From contig NZ_BMVR01000001.1 of NCBI RefSeq assembly GCF_014650815.1, forward strand, positions 496,001-560,000: a stretch of 64,000 nucleotides of DNA, in the 5' to 3' direction. The position numbers and the translations under genes are program-made. Below, piece after piece: positions 35,226 to 43,049 of this stretch. A model generated the notes under the pieces. It did not search any database and had not been told where the DNA came from. It saw only the letters and a list, made by a program, of their open reading frames with translations. The stretch is from Streptomyces flavofungini (lineage in GTDB: Bacteria; Actinomycetota; Actinomycetes; Streptomycetales; Streptomycetaceae). The first letter of the stretch is position 1. Each line of letters starts with the position of its first letter.

Positions 35226-37757
35226 TCAACCGAGGTCCACCTCGCAGACCGGGTGGGCGCCGGGGAGCAGACAACTGCCGGGGCTTTGGGCGGCCACCTG
35301 TGTGAGCACCGCACCCGCGGAGCCCGTGGCCAGATCCGTTGACAGCCGGATGAGCTGGTCGCCGTGCAGGACCTGGGCGTCCTTGAACGGTGCCAGGTGA
35401 AGCGCGAGGGCGCGAAGGTGATCGTCCAGCGCTTCCCGCCACTGGGGCGCTCGGGCGACGGCGTGGCAGAGCAAGTAGGCGAGCCCGGCTCTGCCGTTGA
35501 AGAGGCCGCCCTGGATGACGACTTCGACAGCGCCGGCCCGGACGGCCCCGTCGACGACGCGTTCGACGCCGAGGGAATCGGCTTGGGCTGCGGGCAGCGC
35601 CAGGGCGGCGAGCGCCACGCCGGCGGAGCCCTCACCGAGGTAGGGCAGCAGCCGATCCGAGCTGTGCATCTCCAGCATGCCGTCCAGTTCCCGGGCGTGG
35701 CGCAGATCGCAGCGCACCGCACGCTCGGCAGCCTGAGCCCACTCCAGGTCCCCGGTCGACTCGGCGCAGCGGGCGAACAGGACCGCGGGGCCGGACCAGC
35801 CGAACATCAGCCCGGGTCGGTCCAACAGGCCTTCCGTCCCGATGCGTTCGCGTACCCGAAGGGCCAGTTCGAGCGCTTCCTCCTTGAGGCCGACGTCCAG
35901 GAACAGATGGGCGATGCCGGTGCTCCCGCCGAACAACCCGGGCGAGGCGGGCATGGGACCGTCGATTAGGCGATCGATGAGGTTCGGAGCTTCCGGGTGG
36001 CCGAGTCGATGCAGGAGCCACGCGGCGCCCGCAAGGCCGTCGTAGAGTCCGGTCGGCCCGTCGGAGGGAGCCTGCCGTGCGGTGCGTACCAGCCATTCGA
36101 CGTGCTCAGCGGCTGGTCTCACGCCCGCTGCGCGCTGTGCCAGCAGCACACCAGGAGTTCCATGGGCGAGCCCGAGGGACGCTCCTGGCTGGTGTCCGTG
36201 GACGTCTCCGGGAAACAGCCGGTCCGTACGCCCGGTATCCGCCGCACGAGAGATTCCGCGCAGCAGGTCCGCGGTGTCCGGAACGGGCAAGGGGGCAGCC
36301 GTCGCGGCCCCGGGAGAGGGCAGGTGGGGGCGGAGCGCCGGGGACAGTGCCAAGCGCTCGATCATCCGTCGCACGAAATCCGTCGGCACCGTCGGAAAGG
36401 ACCTGGTCGCCATGTCGATCAGGGAGGCGACGACGGCTGGATTCCGCAGTGTCAGCACGGTGAGCGGAGCGAGAACCGCGAGTTGGCAGCATCCCAGTGC
36501 GAACAGATCCGCATCGCGTGGGTCGGTGATGGTCGTATCCGTGAAGCCCGGTGCGCCCAACGCGGCCTTGCGGACGGCGTCCACGGGTGTCGCGAGTTCG
36601 AAGTCGATGAGCGCGACGGTGTTGTCGGGGCGGATCAGGATGTTGCGGTGATGCAGGTCTCCGAAGGCGACTCCCGCGTCGTGCAGTGCCTCGATACAGG
36701 CTTCGACCTGTTCCAGGCGGTCAACGGCGAGTGCGGCGAATTCCACGCGGGCAGCCTCTGTGGGGCGGTGCCGCGTAAGGGGGAACTCGCGCCCCAGCCA
36801 GGAAGTGACGGTCTCCCCTGCCACGTACTCCATGACGAGAAAGGAGTGTTCCCAGGAGGTGAAGGAGTCGAATCGCCGGGGGACGAAAGGCAGTTGCTCA
36901 AGCCTCTTGAGCATGTCGTCCTCGATGCGCAGCCGGTCGACCGCGTCGACTCCGTTCGCGTCGAGACCCGCGTACCGCCGGGCCTCTTTGAGTACGACCT
37001 GTCGGCCTTGGGCGTCCTGAGCCTGATAGACGCCACCGCCATTGGAGAAGTGCAGCGCCTTCTCCACCCGGTACGCCGCCAACGGGCCACCGTTGTCGGT
37101 CGATTCGCCGGACGCCAACCCCTCGGCCAGGAAACGCGGGGTGTCGGCCCAGTCCGGCACGGTGAAGACGGGGCGGCGCTGATCAGGGACGAGCCGCCCC
37201 TGGGGGTCACGCAACGCCGGCACGCGGGAACCGTCGGGAAGTTCGCACCACATCAGCGTGAAGGCCCCGTACCGCACGGACACAGGCCCCTTGTTCCATC
37301 GGCGGTCGGACAGCACGTAGGGGCCCGGTCCGCCCCCCAGCGCGGTGTCCAGTTCTTCGAGTGCGGTGTGCAGCTCCTCGGCGGTCCGCGGGTACACCGT
37401 TATCGCCTTGCCACTTGTGGCCCGATTCGCGTACTTGGAGTTCATCATCGTGACGATGTGTCTGCTGCGCAGAAACTTCCAGGGAAGCGCCAGGCGACGG
37501 CACACCTCCCAGGCCGTCTCGATGGTTTCCGCGGCGCCGTCCGGAGTCGCACTGACATGTATCTTCCAGCCCTGCTCCGGCAGTTCACCGCCGCCATCCG
37601 GCGCGAGGAACCGCCAGACTCCGTGGTCTTCCCGACGCCAGCCCCGCGGCGGCTCCGCCGCACCCAGGGCGAACAGGGAGTCTGAATCCTTGCAGCGCTC
37701 CAACGGCTCGTACCACGTGGCGTCTGCGATTGCGTACGCCTCATATCTCGGATTCAT
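35226..37757 (-). CDS. lanKC: Class III lanthipeptide synthetase LanKC
   Basis: An 843-residue three-domain enzyme. The N-terminal ~200 residues are the lyase, which eliminates phosphate from pSer/pThr. A Ser/Thr kinase domain starts near 230: FSNGGGVYQAQ, Lys in VVLKEAR, catalytic FGDLHHRN (~364) and metal-binding LIDFELA. The C-terminal ~330 residues are a LanC-like cyclase with repeats such as GLYDGLAGAAWLL, GLFGGSTGIAHL and GLFNGRAGLAYLL. The Cys and Cys-His zinc ligands of true LanC are absent, which marks class III rather than class IV. ATG at 37757 follows GGGGGAG closely; GTG at 37769 is an alternative. Confidence 0.95.
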   Translation of the reverse strand: MNPRYEAYAIADATWYEPLERCKDSDSLFALGAAEPPRGWRREDHGVWRFLAPDGGGELPEQGWKIHVSATPDGAAETIETAWEVCRRLALPWKFLRSRHIVTMMNSKYANRATSGKAITVYPRTAEELHTALEELDTALGGGPGPYVLSDRRWNKGPVSVRYGAFTLMWCELPDGSRVPALRDPQGRLVPDQRRPVFTVPDWADTPRFLAEGLASGESTDNGGPLAAYRVEKALHFSNGGGVYQAQDAQGRQVVLKEARRYAGLDANGVDAVDRLRIEDDMLKRLEQLPFVPRRFDSFTSWEHSFLVMEYVAGETVTSWLGREFPLTRHRPTEAARVEFAALAVDRLEQVEACIEALHDAGVAFGDLHHRNILIRPDNTVALIDFELATPVDAVRKAALGAPGFTDTTITDPRDADLFALGCCQLAVLAPLTVLTLRNPAVVASLIDMATRSFPTVPTDFVRRMIERLALSPALRPHLPSPGAATAAPLPVPDTADLLRGISRAADTGRTDRLFPGDVHGHQPGASLGLAHGTPGVLLAQRAAGVRPAAEHVEWLVRTARQAPSDGPTGLYDGLAGAAWLLHRLGHPEAPNLIDRLIDGPMPASPGLFGGSTGIAHLFLDVGLKEEALELALRVRERIGTEGLLDRPGLMFGWSGPAVLFARCAESTGDLEWAQAAERAVRCDLRHARELDGMLEMHSSDRLLPYLGEGSAGVALAALALPAAQADSLGVERVVDGAVRAGAVEVVIQGGLFNGRAGLAYLLCHAVARAPQWREALDDHLRALALHLAPFKDAQVLHGDQLIRLSTDLATGSAGAVLTQVAAQSPGSCLLPGAHPVCEVDLG

Positions 37758-37783
37758 GCACTCCCCCACCGGGCCAAGAGTTC

Positions 37784-37827
37784 ACAGCGTTCAGTTCTTC
37801 ATGAAACAGCGTTCAGTTCTTCATGAA
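37784..37827. repeat. Perfect 22-bp tandem repeat upstream of lanKC
   Basis: Two adjoining, identical 22-bp copies (37784-37805 and 37806-37827), each ending in the palindrome TTCATGAA preceded by GTTCAG. They lie 27-70 bases before the lanKC ATG. One copy is two helical turns, so a dimeric regulator could bind each on the same face. A candidate operator of the lanthipeptide operon, perhaps for the nearby response regulator. Confidence 0.8.
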
Positions 37828-38097
37828 TCTGCGACGCGGGCAGGCGCGTCGGGCCGAACTCGAACCCAAGAGCCAGGAGCCATCGCTGCCCGTTGCACCT
37901 AATCTTTCAGCGTGGCGCTTTACGGCAGCAACCTTCTTAAGGTCACCCTTAATCGGAAGATTTCCCTCCGATTGCGAGCGATTTTCAGCCCGCCGATCCC
38001 ATGGCAGAACCCTCCGCACAACGGCCGCCGCGCTGGCCGAGATTGCTCGATCGTGGCCTGAATTCTCCACCTGCATGCGATCACCTCGCATGGCACC
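37828..38097. other. Divergent control region between lanKC and the response regulator
   Basis: Non-coding DNA with clearly lower GC than its surroundings, mostly at 37895-37985. It should hold both divergent promoters. ACCTTCTTAAGGT at 37931-37943 is close to a palindrome and is followed by a second CCTTAA-like element. No small gene was found. Confidence 0.5.
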
Positions 38098-38754
38098 ATG
38101 AACGGCATGAAGACGCGCGTGCTCCTGGCGGACGACCAAGTCAGTATCCGGACAGGTTTTCGCAGGATCCTGGAAGCTCAGCACGACCTGCAGGTCGTCG
38201 GCGAGGCCGAGAATGGGGTGACGGCCCTGGCGGCCACCCGTTCCCTCGTACCCGATGTGCTGCTCGCGGATATCCGCATGCCGGAGATGAACGGTCTTGA
38301 GCTGACTCGGGAAGTCATGCAATCCACGCCTTCCGTGCACGTGGTGATCGTCACCACGTTCGACCTCGACGAATACGTTCATGCCGCGTTGGGCGCGGGA
38401 GCCTGCGGGTTCCTCCTCAAACGTTCCAGGTCCGCCGTGCTCATCGAGGCGGTCCGGGCCGCGGCGGCAGGCGATTCCATGATCAGCCCCGAGATCACCA
38501 CCCGGCTTCTGAGCCGCTTTCGGAATAGGCCGCTCGTCGTTCATCAATCCAGTGAGCTCCTGACCAAGCGTGAACAGGAAGTCGCCAGGCTGGTGGCGGA
38601 AGGAATGACCAACGCCGATATCGGTGCCGAATTGTTCATCTCCGCGGGAACGGTCAAGACACACCTCGCGCACCTCCAGAAGAAGCTGAAGGTCCAGAAC
38701 CGCGTGGGTATCGCCGCATGGGTCTGGGGCTCCGGACTGATGGAAGAACCGTAG
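38098..38754 (+). CDS. NarL/LuxR-family response regulator
   Basis: A 218-residue response regulator. The receiver domain has the acidic pair in VLLADDQ (~8-14), phospho-acceptor Asp in LLADIRMPEMNG (~58) and Lys in GFLLKRS (~108). A LuxR-type helix-turn-helix follows at ~155-210: LTKREQEVARLVAEGMTNADI and SAGTVKTHLAHLQKKL. Its position, divergent from lanKC, and its family (as for RamR in the SapB cluster) suggest that it activates the lanthipeptide operon. The likely partner kinase is at 40462, not adjacent. Start ATG 38098 or 38107; neither has a good ribosome-binding site. Confidence 0.92.
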   Translation: MNGMKTRVLLADDQVSIRTGFRRILEAQHDLQVVGEAENGVTALAATRSLVPDVLLADIRMPEMNGLELTREVMQSTPSVHVVIVTTFDLDEYVHAALGAGACGFLLKRSRSAVLIEAVRAAAAGDSMISPEITTRLLSRFRNRPLVVHQSSELLTKREQEVARLVAEGMTNADIGAELFISAGTVKTHLAHLQKKLKVQNRVGIAAWVWGSGLMEEP

Positions 38755-38899
38755 CTCCGACCCCCCGCGCACGGCGCAATCTGCCGAACGGCCGATAGCC
38801 CGGCACCGCCGCTTTCGACATCATGAGCGGTGTGCGGAGGAATTCAGGTGTGCGGAGGAATTCAATGGTCTGCGTCGCCAAGGTGCTGCCCCCAACACG

Positions 38900-39874
38900 T
38901 CATGCGAAGGTCGGTCGCGGTGCGGACGCGGTCGGCCACGATTCAAGTGCCCCCACTTGCAGCAAAAGGCGGCCGAGGTGCGTGACGGTATGGACCACAT
39001 GGCTGCGATTGCGATGCGTGGCGATCAGGCCGGCGGCCCGCAGTACGGTCGTGTGCTGGCTCACCGCGGCGGCGGACACCCCGAGCCGTTCGGCGAGTTC
39101 GGCGTTCTTCCAGCCTTCGCGCTCTCTCAGCACACGGAGCGCGGCGGCTCTCGTTCTGCCAAGGAGTGCCGCGAGGCCGTCCGATTCCCTGCCGCGCCGC
39201 TCGCCCGCAGCGGTGGTGTCACTCAGCAGGCGCGCGAGCTCATCCGCTGCCGGACGGTCGGGAAAGAACAGGACCGGAACGTCACGCCCTCTCCCGCCGG
39301 TGAACCGGGCCACGTGCCCGGCGCTCTGCAAGAAAATCGAAGGTGCCAATACGAGTCCGGTCCCGTTCAGTTCCAGCTCGCCCGCTTCGACATTGTGGAT
39401 CTCCAACGCCGGAGCGTTCCAGCGGATGTCCGGGCCCAGGGCATCGAGCAGCACGCGGACCCCCTCGCGGGACATCACGTCTCTGCGCGTGTCCCCGGCC
39501 AGGCTCAAGTGGGCGCGCAAAGGCTCCCAGTGCGGCGCGACAGCCAGGCGGAAGAAGTCCCGTATCGCCGACATCGCCTGAGCCCGCGACGCGCTGATGT
39601 CACCGCGCGGCCTGGATTCCGAGGGTCCCGCGCCGGTACACAACGCAAGGAGTACCTCCGGATCGCTGACGGTACGGACCAGGTTCGCAGTACGTTGTGC
39701 CCGCGCACCCGAGCGCATCAAGTTCCTCGCTACGCGTAACCGCCACTCACCGAATCCATCATGGCCACTGCCGTGGAGCGCCTGCAGAGCAAAGACGGCC
39801 TCCACGGACGGATTGTTTGTCTCGCTTACCCTGATGCGCATGATGTCGTCAGCAGACAGAATGATTCGATACAC
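38900..39874 (-). CDS. ArsR-type winged-helix transcriptional regulator
   Basis: A 324-residue regulator. The N-terminal ~230 residues are a DUF5937-like region starting VYRIILSADDI, common in actinomycete ArsR-like proteins. The C-terminal winged helix (~235-310) has LAALLGRTRAAALRVL, then NAELAERLGVSAAAVSQHTTVLRAAGLI. No metal-binding Cys set is present, so this is not a metal sensor. GTG at 39874 has AGGGGAG upstream and was chosen over an upstream ATG, which would overlap the previous gene. It lies at the edge of the lanthipeptide cluster, and its target is unknown. Confidence 0.82.
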   Translation of the reverse strand: MYRIILSADDIMRIRVSETNNPSVEAVFALQALHGSGHDGFGEWRLRVARNLMRSGARAQRTANLVRTVSDPEVLLALCTGAGPSESRPRGDISASRAQAMSAIRDFFRLAVAPHWEPLRAHLSLAGDTRRDVMSREGVRVLLDALGPDIRWNAPALEIHNVEAGELELNGTGLVLAPSIFLQSAGHVARFTGGRGRDVPVLFFPDRPAADELARLLSDTTAAGERRGRESDGLAALLGRTRAAALRVLREREGWKNAELAERLGVSAAAVSQHTTVLRAAGLIATHRNRSHVVHTVTHLGRLLLQVGALESWPTASAPRPTFA

Positions 39875-39957
39875 AGCGAAGCTCCCCTGAGGGCAATGTA
39901 TAAACAATCTACAAACAGGCAGCACAAACAGCCGACTCAAGTCGGCGGCAATCTGGT

Positions 39958-40398
39958 TCACACCTCCACATCGCACGTCTGTTGCGCACCATTCAGATCC
40001 ATGATGGTGACACCTGGCGACGCCGAGACGAACACATCGACATCCGGGGGAAGGTGGACAACGTACTCAACGCTGCAATTTATCGCGATGCCGGTGCAGC
40101 GCGCGAAGAGGCGCAGGACCTGATCCTCCAGGCTCCAGGATGAATTCCCCTTCTTTGCCGCCGCACCGGTCAGCTTCCGGGTAACGGTGACCTCGTTCTT
40201 CTTCCCGTACCGCAGCCTTGCGCGGCCGTCGCCGTGCACCACGACGGAAAGGCGCGTTCCGTCGAAGACGAACTGGCGTCGTCCGTCACGAGGGCTGGCG
40301 TCCAGGTCGTCCAGCGCACCCGTGCTCACCCCGGTCAGCGCGACAAGTGTCGCCAGCGCCAACGCCAGAACGATCTTCGCCCCCGTTCGCTCAGACAT
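39958..40398 (-). CDS. Small secreted protein, DUF4097-like
   Basis: A 146-residue protein with a signal peptide (hydrophobic ~8-28, IVLALALATLVALTGVSTGA) and a beta-rich mature part. Strands such as RLSVVVHGDGRARLRYG and YVVHLPPDVDVFVSASPG recall the DUF4097 beta-strand repeat proteins that often sit beside two-component systems. Cys residues (two near 108 and 115, one near the end) may form disulfides. ATG at 40398 was chosen; 40407 and a far-upstream ATG are possible. It lies 63 bases after the histidine kinase gene in the same direction, so it may be an accessory sensor. Confidence 0.65.
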   Translation of the reverse strand: MSERTGAKIVLALALATLVALTGVSTGALDDLDASPRDGRRQFVFDGTRLSVVVHGDGRARLRYGKKNEVTVTRKLTGAAAKKGNSSWSLEDQVLRLFARCTGIAINCSVEYVVHLPPDVDVFVSASPGVTIMDLNGAQQTCDVEV

Positions 40399-40461
40399 GA
40401 GGATCATGCTGCCAGGACGGCCCTCATCCCGGTATCGGCCGTTTGGCAGATGCAAATCGGG

Positions 40462-41757
40462 TCAGGTGGGCGTCTCGCCTGGCAGGGGCACCAAGATGCT
40501 CACGCTCCACCCGTGCGGTGGGTGCGGGCCCGCCGTCAACTCGCCCCCCAGCGCCGCTGCCCGGTCGGCGAGACCGCTGATACCGGTGCCGCCCACACCT
40601 GTCGCACGGTCCACCAGGCCGGGCACGGGCTGCGGATGCTCGGCGTCGTCCGTGACCACGATGCGCAGTGCGTCGTCGCCGCGCCAGGTGTCGCCGCTGA
40701 GCACGATCTCCACCCGTGAGGCCGCGGCGGCGTGGCGACGCACATTGGTGAGGGCCTCCACGACCACGCGGTATCCCAGCGCGCTCACGTCCGCCGGCAG
40801 GCGCTCCAGTACTCCATCGGCCACCTCAAGGACCGCTTCAGGGGTGCCGGTGCGATTGAACCGGGCGACCAGGGCGGGCAGTTCACTGAGGTCACGCCGC
40901 GCTCCCGGGCCTCTCTTCGGGCGCGGCACCCCGTTCTCCCCGCCCGCCTCGCGCGGAGGCACGCTGCCGCTCGCCACCTCCGCAGCGCCGTCCCGCTCCG
41001 TACCCGACGGGGCCTCGGAGAGCAGCTGAACCGTGTGGTCCATCGCTTGCAGGGCCTGCACCCCGGCGGCGCCGATCTCGGGAAGCAGCTCCAACGCCTG
41101 TTGGGGGTGCTCGACGGCCAGGACCTGGGCGGCTTCGACAAGGACGACGACCGCCGAGATGTCGTGGGCGGCGTAGTCGTGCAAGTCCCGTGCCAGACTG
41201 ATCCGTTCGGCTCGACGCTCGGCAGCCGCCCTGGCGAGGCTGCGGGTGTCCAGGCTGCGCAGATAGACGCCGATGCCTGCAGCGGCCATCGCAAAGATGG
41301 CCCACAGCAAGCAGAGCTGCAGGGTCTCGGCACCGCTCGCTCGAGGAACGACGTTCATGGTGATGCGCAGGGGCGACAGAATGATCGAGGTGGCCAGCAG
41401 GGTGCTGAGCCCCAAGGCCGTACTCACCGTCGCCCGGCGGACGCTGAAGATCACCAACGCCATCAGCGCCAGCGTCTCGGCCGTCCACCAGTTCGCCGCC
41501 GCGGTCCTGGCCGGACCCTGATAGGTGAAGGTGACGATCAGGGATGTCCCCGCCGCGATCAACATGGTGGGGAGCAGCACCGCCGACCGGCGTGATCGCC
41601 ATGCGGTCAGCATCAGCACGGCTGCGACCGTCACCGAGCCGGACCCGCTGATGAGCGGCCCGACTGACGGAGTCGTGGCGGTGGCCACGATCAGCGTCAC
41701 CACCGCCGACAGCGCGCAGAGAAGTTCGCGTAATCCCGTCCGCTTCCGTCTCGTCAC
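40462..41757 (-). CDS. NarL-family sensor histidine kinase
   Basis: A 431-residue membrane kinase. Five or six helices occupy residues ~12-165 with short loops and no large external domain. The dimerisation/phospho-acceptor helix has ARDLHDYAAHDISAVVVL (~195), the HisKA_3 form used with NarL-type regulators. The ATPase domain has the N-box EALTNVRRHA (~330) and G-box GVGGTGISGLADRAAALGG (~395). There is no adjacent regulator gene; the closest is at 38098 within the same cluster, and this kinase is its probable partner. GTG start at 41757. Confidence 0.9.
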   Translation of the reverse strand: MTRRKRTGLRELLCALSAVVTLIVATATTPSVGPLISGSGSVTVAAVLMLTAWRSRRSAVLLPTMLIAAGTSLIVTFTYQGPARTAAANWWTAETLALMALVIFSVRRATVSTALGLSTLLATSIILSPLRITMNVVPRASGAETLQLCLLWAIFAMAAAGIGVYLRSLDTRSLARAAAERRAERISLARDLHDYAAHDISAVVVLVEAAQVLAVEHPQQALELLPEIGAAGVQALQAMDHTVQLLSEAPSGTERDGAAEVASGSVPPREAGGENGVPRPKRGPGARRDLSELPALVARFNRTGTPEAVLEVADGVLERLPADVSALGYRVVVEALTNVRRHAAAASRVEIVLSGDTWRGDDALRIVVTDDAEHPQPVPGLVDRATGVGGTGISGLADRAAALGGELTAGPHPPHGWSVSILVPLPGETPT

Positions 41758-41856
41758 GCAACGAAAGCGTAGTGGTGGCCGGGCGCCGTTAGTTCGTGTC
41801 CCTCAGTCGCCCCAGGGCCACGCATGACGGGCGCGACGTGGGCAGCCTTCGCCCCG

Positions 41857-42267
41857 TCACGCGTGGCCGTGCGGCGTCGACGCCTCCTCCGCCAAGCGGC
41901 GCTTCGCCTCCGCCCAGTCGATCGGCAGCTCCCCCGCCGGGACCTCCCAGAACGTGAACACCGAGTCCCGCATCGTCGGGCGCAGGCCCGTCATGATGCT
42001 CTTGTGGGGTTCCGTGCGGGCGTACGCGTACAGGGCGGCGCGGTCCTGCCAGGCGGAGAGGGTGTAGAAGACGCCCTTGGTGAGCTGGGCCTCCAGGGAG
42101 GCACCCAGGGCTCCGGGGGCGGTGCGGACCTGTTTCCAGGTCGCGTAGGACTTCCAGAAGAAGCGCGGGACGTGCTTCAGGGACTTCACCTCCAGGCGGG
42201 AGGCCATCACGAACGCGATCGTGTCGGGGGCCGCCTTGTGCGGGGTCACCCAGGGAATGATCGGCAC
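41857..42267 (-). CDS. DUF3291/monooxygenase-like small protein
   Basis: A 136-residue protein of the ferredoxin-like dimeric barrel type. Landmarks: FVMASRLEVKSLKHVPRFF, then LTKGVFYTLSAWQDRAAL and FWEVPAGELPIDWAEAKRRL. Similar actinomycete proteins are annotated DUF3291 or antibiotic-biosynthesis-monooxygenase-like; enzymatic activity is not shown. GTG at 42267 has GAGGAT upstream. It is divergent from a MerR regulator with a shared symmetric operator, so it is probably that regulator's target. Confidence 0.65.
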   Translation of the reverse strand: MPIIPWVTPHKAAPDTIAFVMASRLEVKSLKHVPRFFWKSYATWKQVRTAPGALGASLEAQLTKGVFYTLSAWQDRAALYAYARTEPHKSIMTGLRPTMRDSVFTFWEVPAGELPIDWAEAKRRLAEEASTPHGHA

Positions 42268-42285
42268 GGTATCCTCGATCCCTAG

Positions 42286-42328
42286 TTAGAGAGTGGCGCT
42301 ATCCATATTAGGTAGTGGCGCTCTCTAA
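42286..42328. promoter_or_regulatory. Symmetric operator between the DUF3291-like and merR genes
   Basis: TTAGAGAG (42286-42293) and CTCTCTAA (42321-42328) are exact inverted repeats. AGTGGCGCT is also directly repeated at 42292-42300 and 42314-42322. It lies between the divergent starts (42267 and 42366), a typical place for MerR autoregulation. Confidence 0.65.
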
Positions 42329-42365
42329 TGCCATAGGGTCAGTCACAGGGAGAGGGTCGGCGGCT

Positions 42366-43049
42366 GTGCGTATCTCCGAGTTGAGTCGGCGCAGCGGGGT
42401 GCCCACCGCGACGATCAAGTTCTATCTGCGTGAGGGGCTCATGCCGCCCGGGCGGGCCACCTCCGCCACGCAGGCCGAGTACGACGAGTCGCATCTGCGG
42501 CGGCTGCGGCTCGTCCGGGCGCTGATCGGCGCGCGCGGGCTGAGTGTCAGTGCGGCCAAGGAGATCGTGGGCAGCCTGAGTGAGGTGGAGGGCGATACGT
42601 ACGAGTTGCTGGGGCTCGTCTTCGGGGTGTGGCCCGGGGCGGGCGGCGGCACGGACACCGGCGCCGGGCAGGGCGCCAAGGCCGATGGCGACGCCGACTC
42701 CAGCGCTAACGCCGGTCAGGACGCCGAAGTCGACGCGCTCATCGCCGAACTCGGCTGGGACGTCACCGAGTTCAGCCCCGCCCGCAAGACCGTCACGCGG
42801 ACCCTGAACACGCTGCGCGGCCTCGGCATCGCGTACGACTGGCGCGCCCTGCTCCCCTACGCCCGCCTCGCCGAGCGCACCGCCGCCCTCGACCTCGACC
42901 AGATCGAGGGCCCGGAGGACCCGCTGGAGAAGGCCGAGCGCGCCGTCCAGCTCACCTTCCTCCTGGAACCGGCCCTGCTCGCGCTCCGCCGCCTCGCCCA
43001 GGAGTCGGAGGCGGCGGCGCGCTACCGCGGCCCATCGGACAGGCCCTAG
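42366..43049 (+). CDS. MerR-family transcriptional regulator
   Basis: A 227-residue regulator. The N-terminal winged helix reads VRISELSRRSGVPTATIKFYLREGLMPPG, followed by the second wing QAEYDESHLRRLRLVRALIGARGLSVSAA. A long effector part contains a low-complexity Gly/Ala/Asp insert (~100-130), and no metal-binding Cys are visible, so an organic ligand is more likely than a metal. GTG at 42366 was chosen because GGGAGAGGG precedes it and the fold begins there. Its stop codon overlaps that of the convergent acyl-CoA ligase (CTAG at 43046-43049). Confidence 0.88.
   Translation: MRISELSRRSGVPTATIKFYLREGLMPPGRATSATQAEYDESHLRRLRLVRALIGARGLSVSAAKEIVGSLSEVEGDTYELLGLVFGVWPGAGGGTDTGAGQGAKADGDADSSANAGQDAEVDALIAELGWDVTEFSPARKTVTRTLNTLRGLGIAYDWRALLPYARLAERTAALDLDQIEGPEDPLEKAERAVQLTFLLEPALLALRRLAQESEAAARYRGPSDRP

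Noticed and set aside
35226..37757. Class IV (LanL) synthetase
   Set aside because: The cyclase part lacks the Cys and Cys-His zinc ligands required for class IV, and the precursors have class III leaders.
37840..37900. GGTTCGAGTTC on the minus strand, like a tRNA T loop
   Set aside because: The flanking bases do not pair as a T stem and no cloverleaf can be drawn, so I do not call a tRNA or att fragment.
37813..38772. A 319-residue minus-strand frame opposite the response regulator
   Set aside because: It runs antisense to a clear response-regulator gene and across its control region, and shows no domain.
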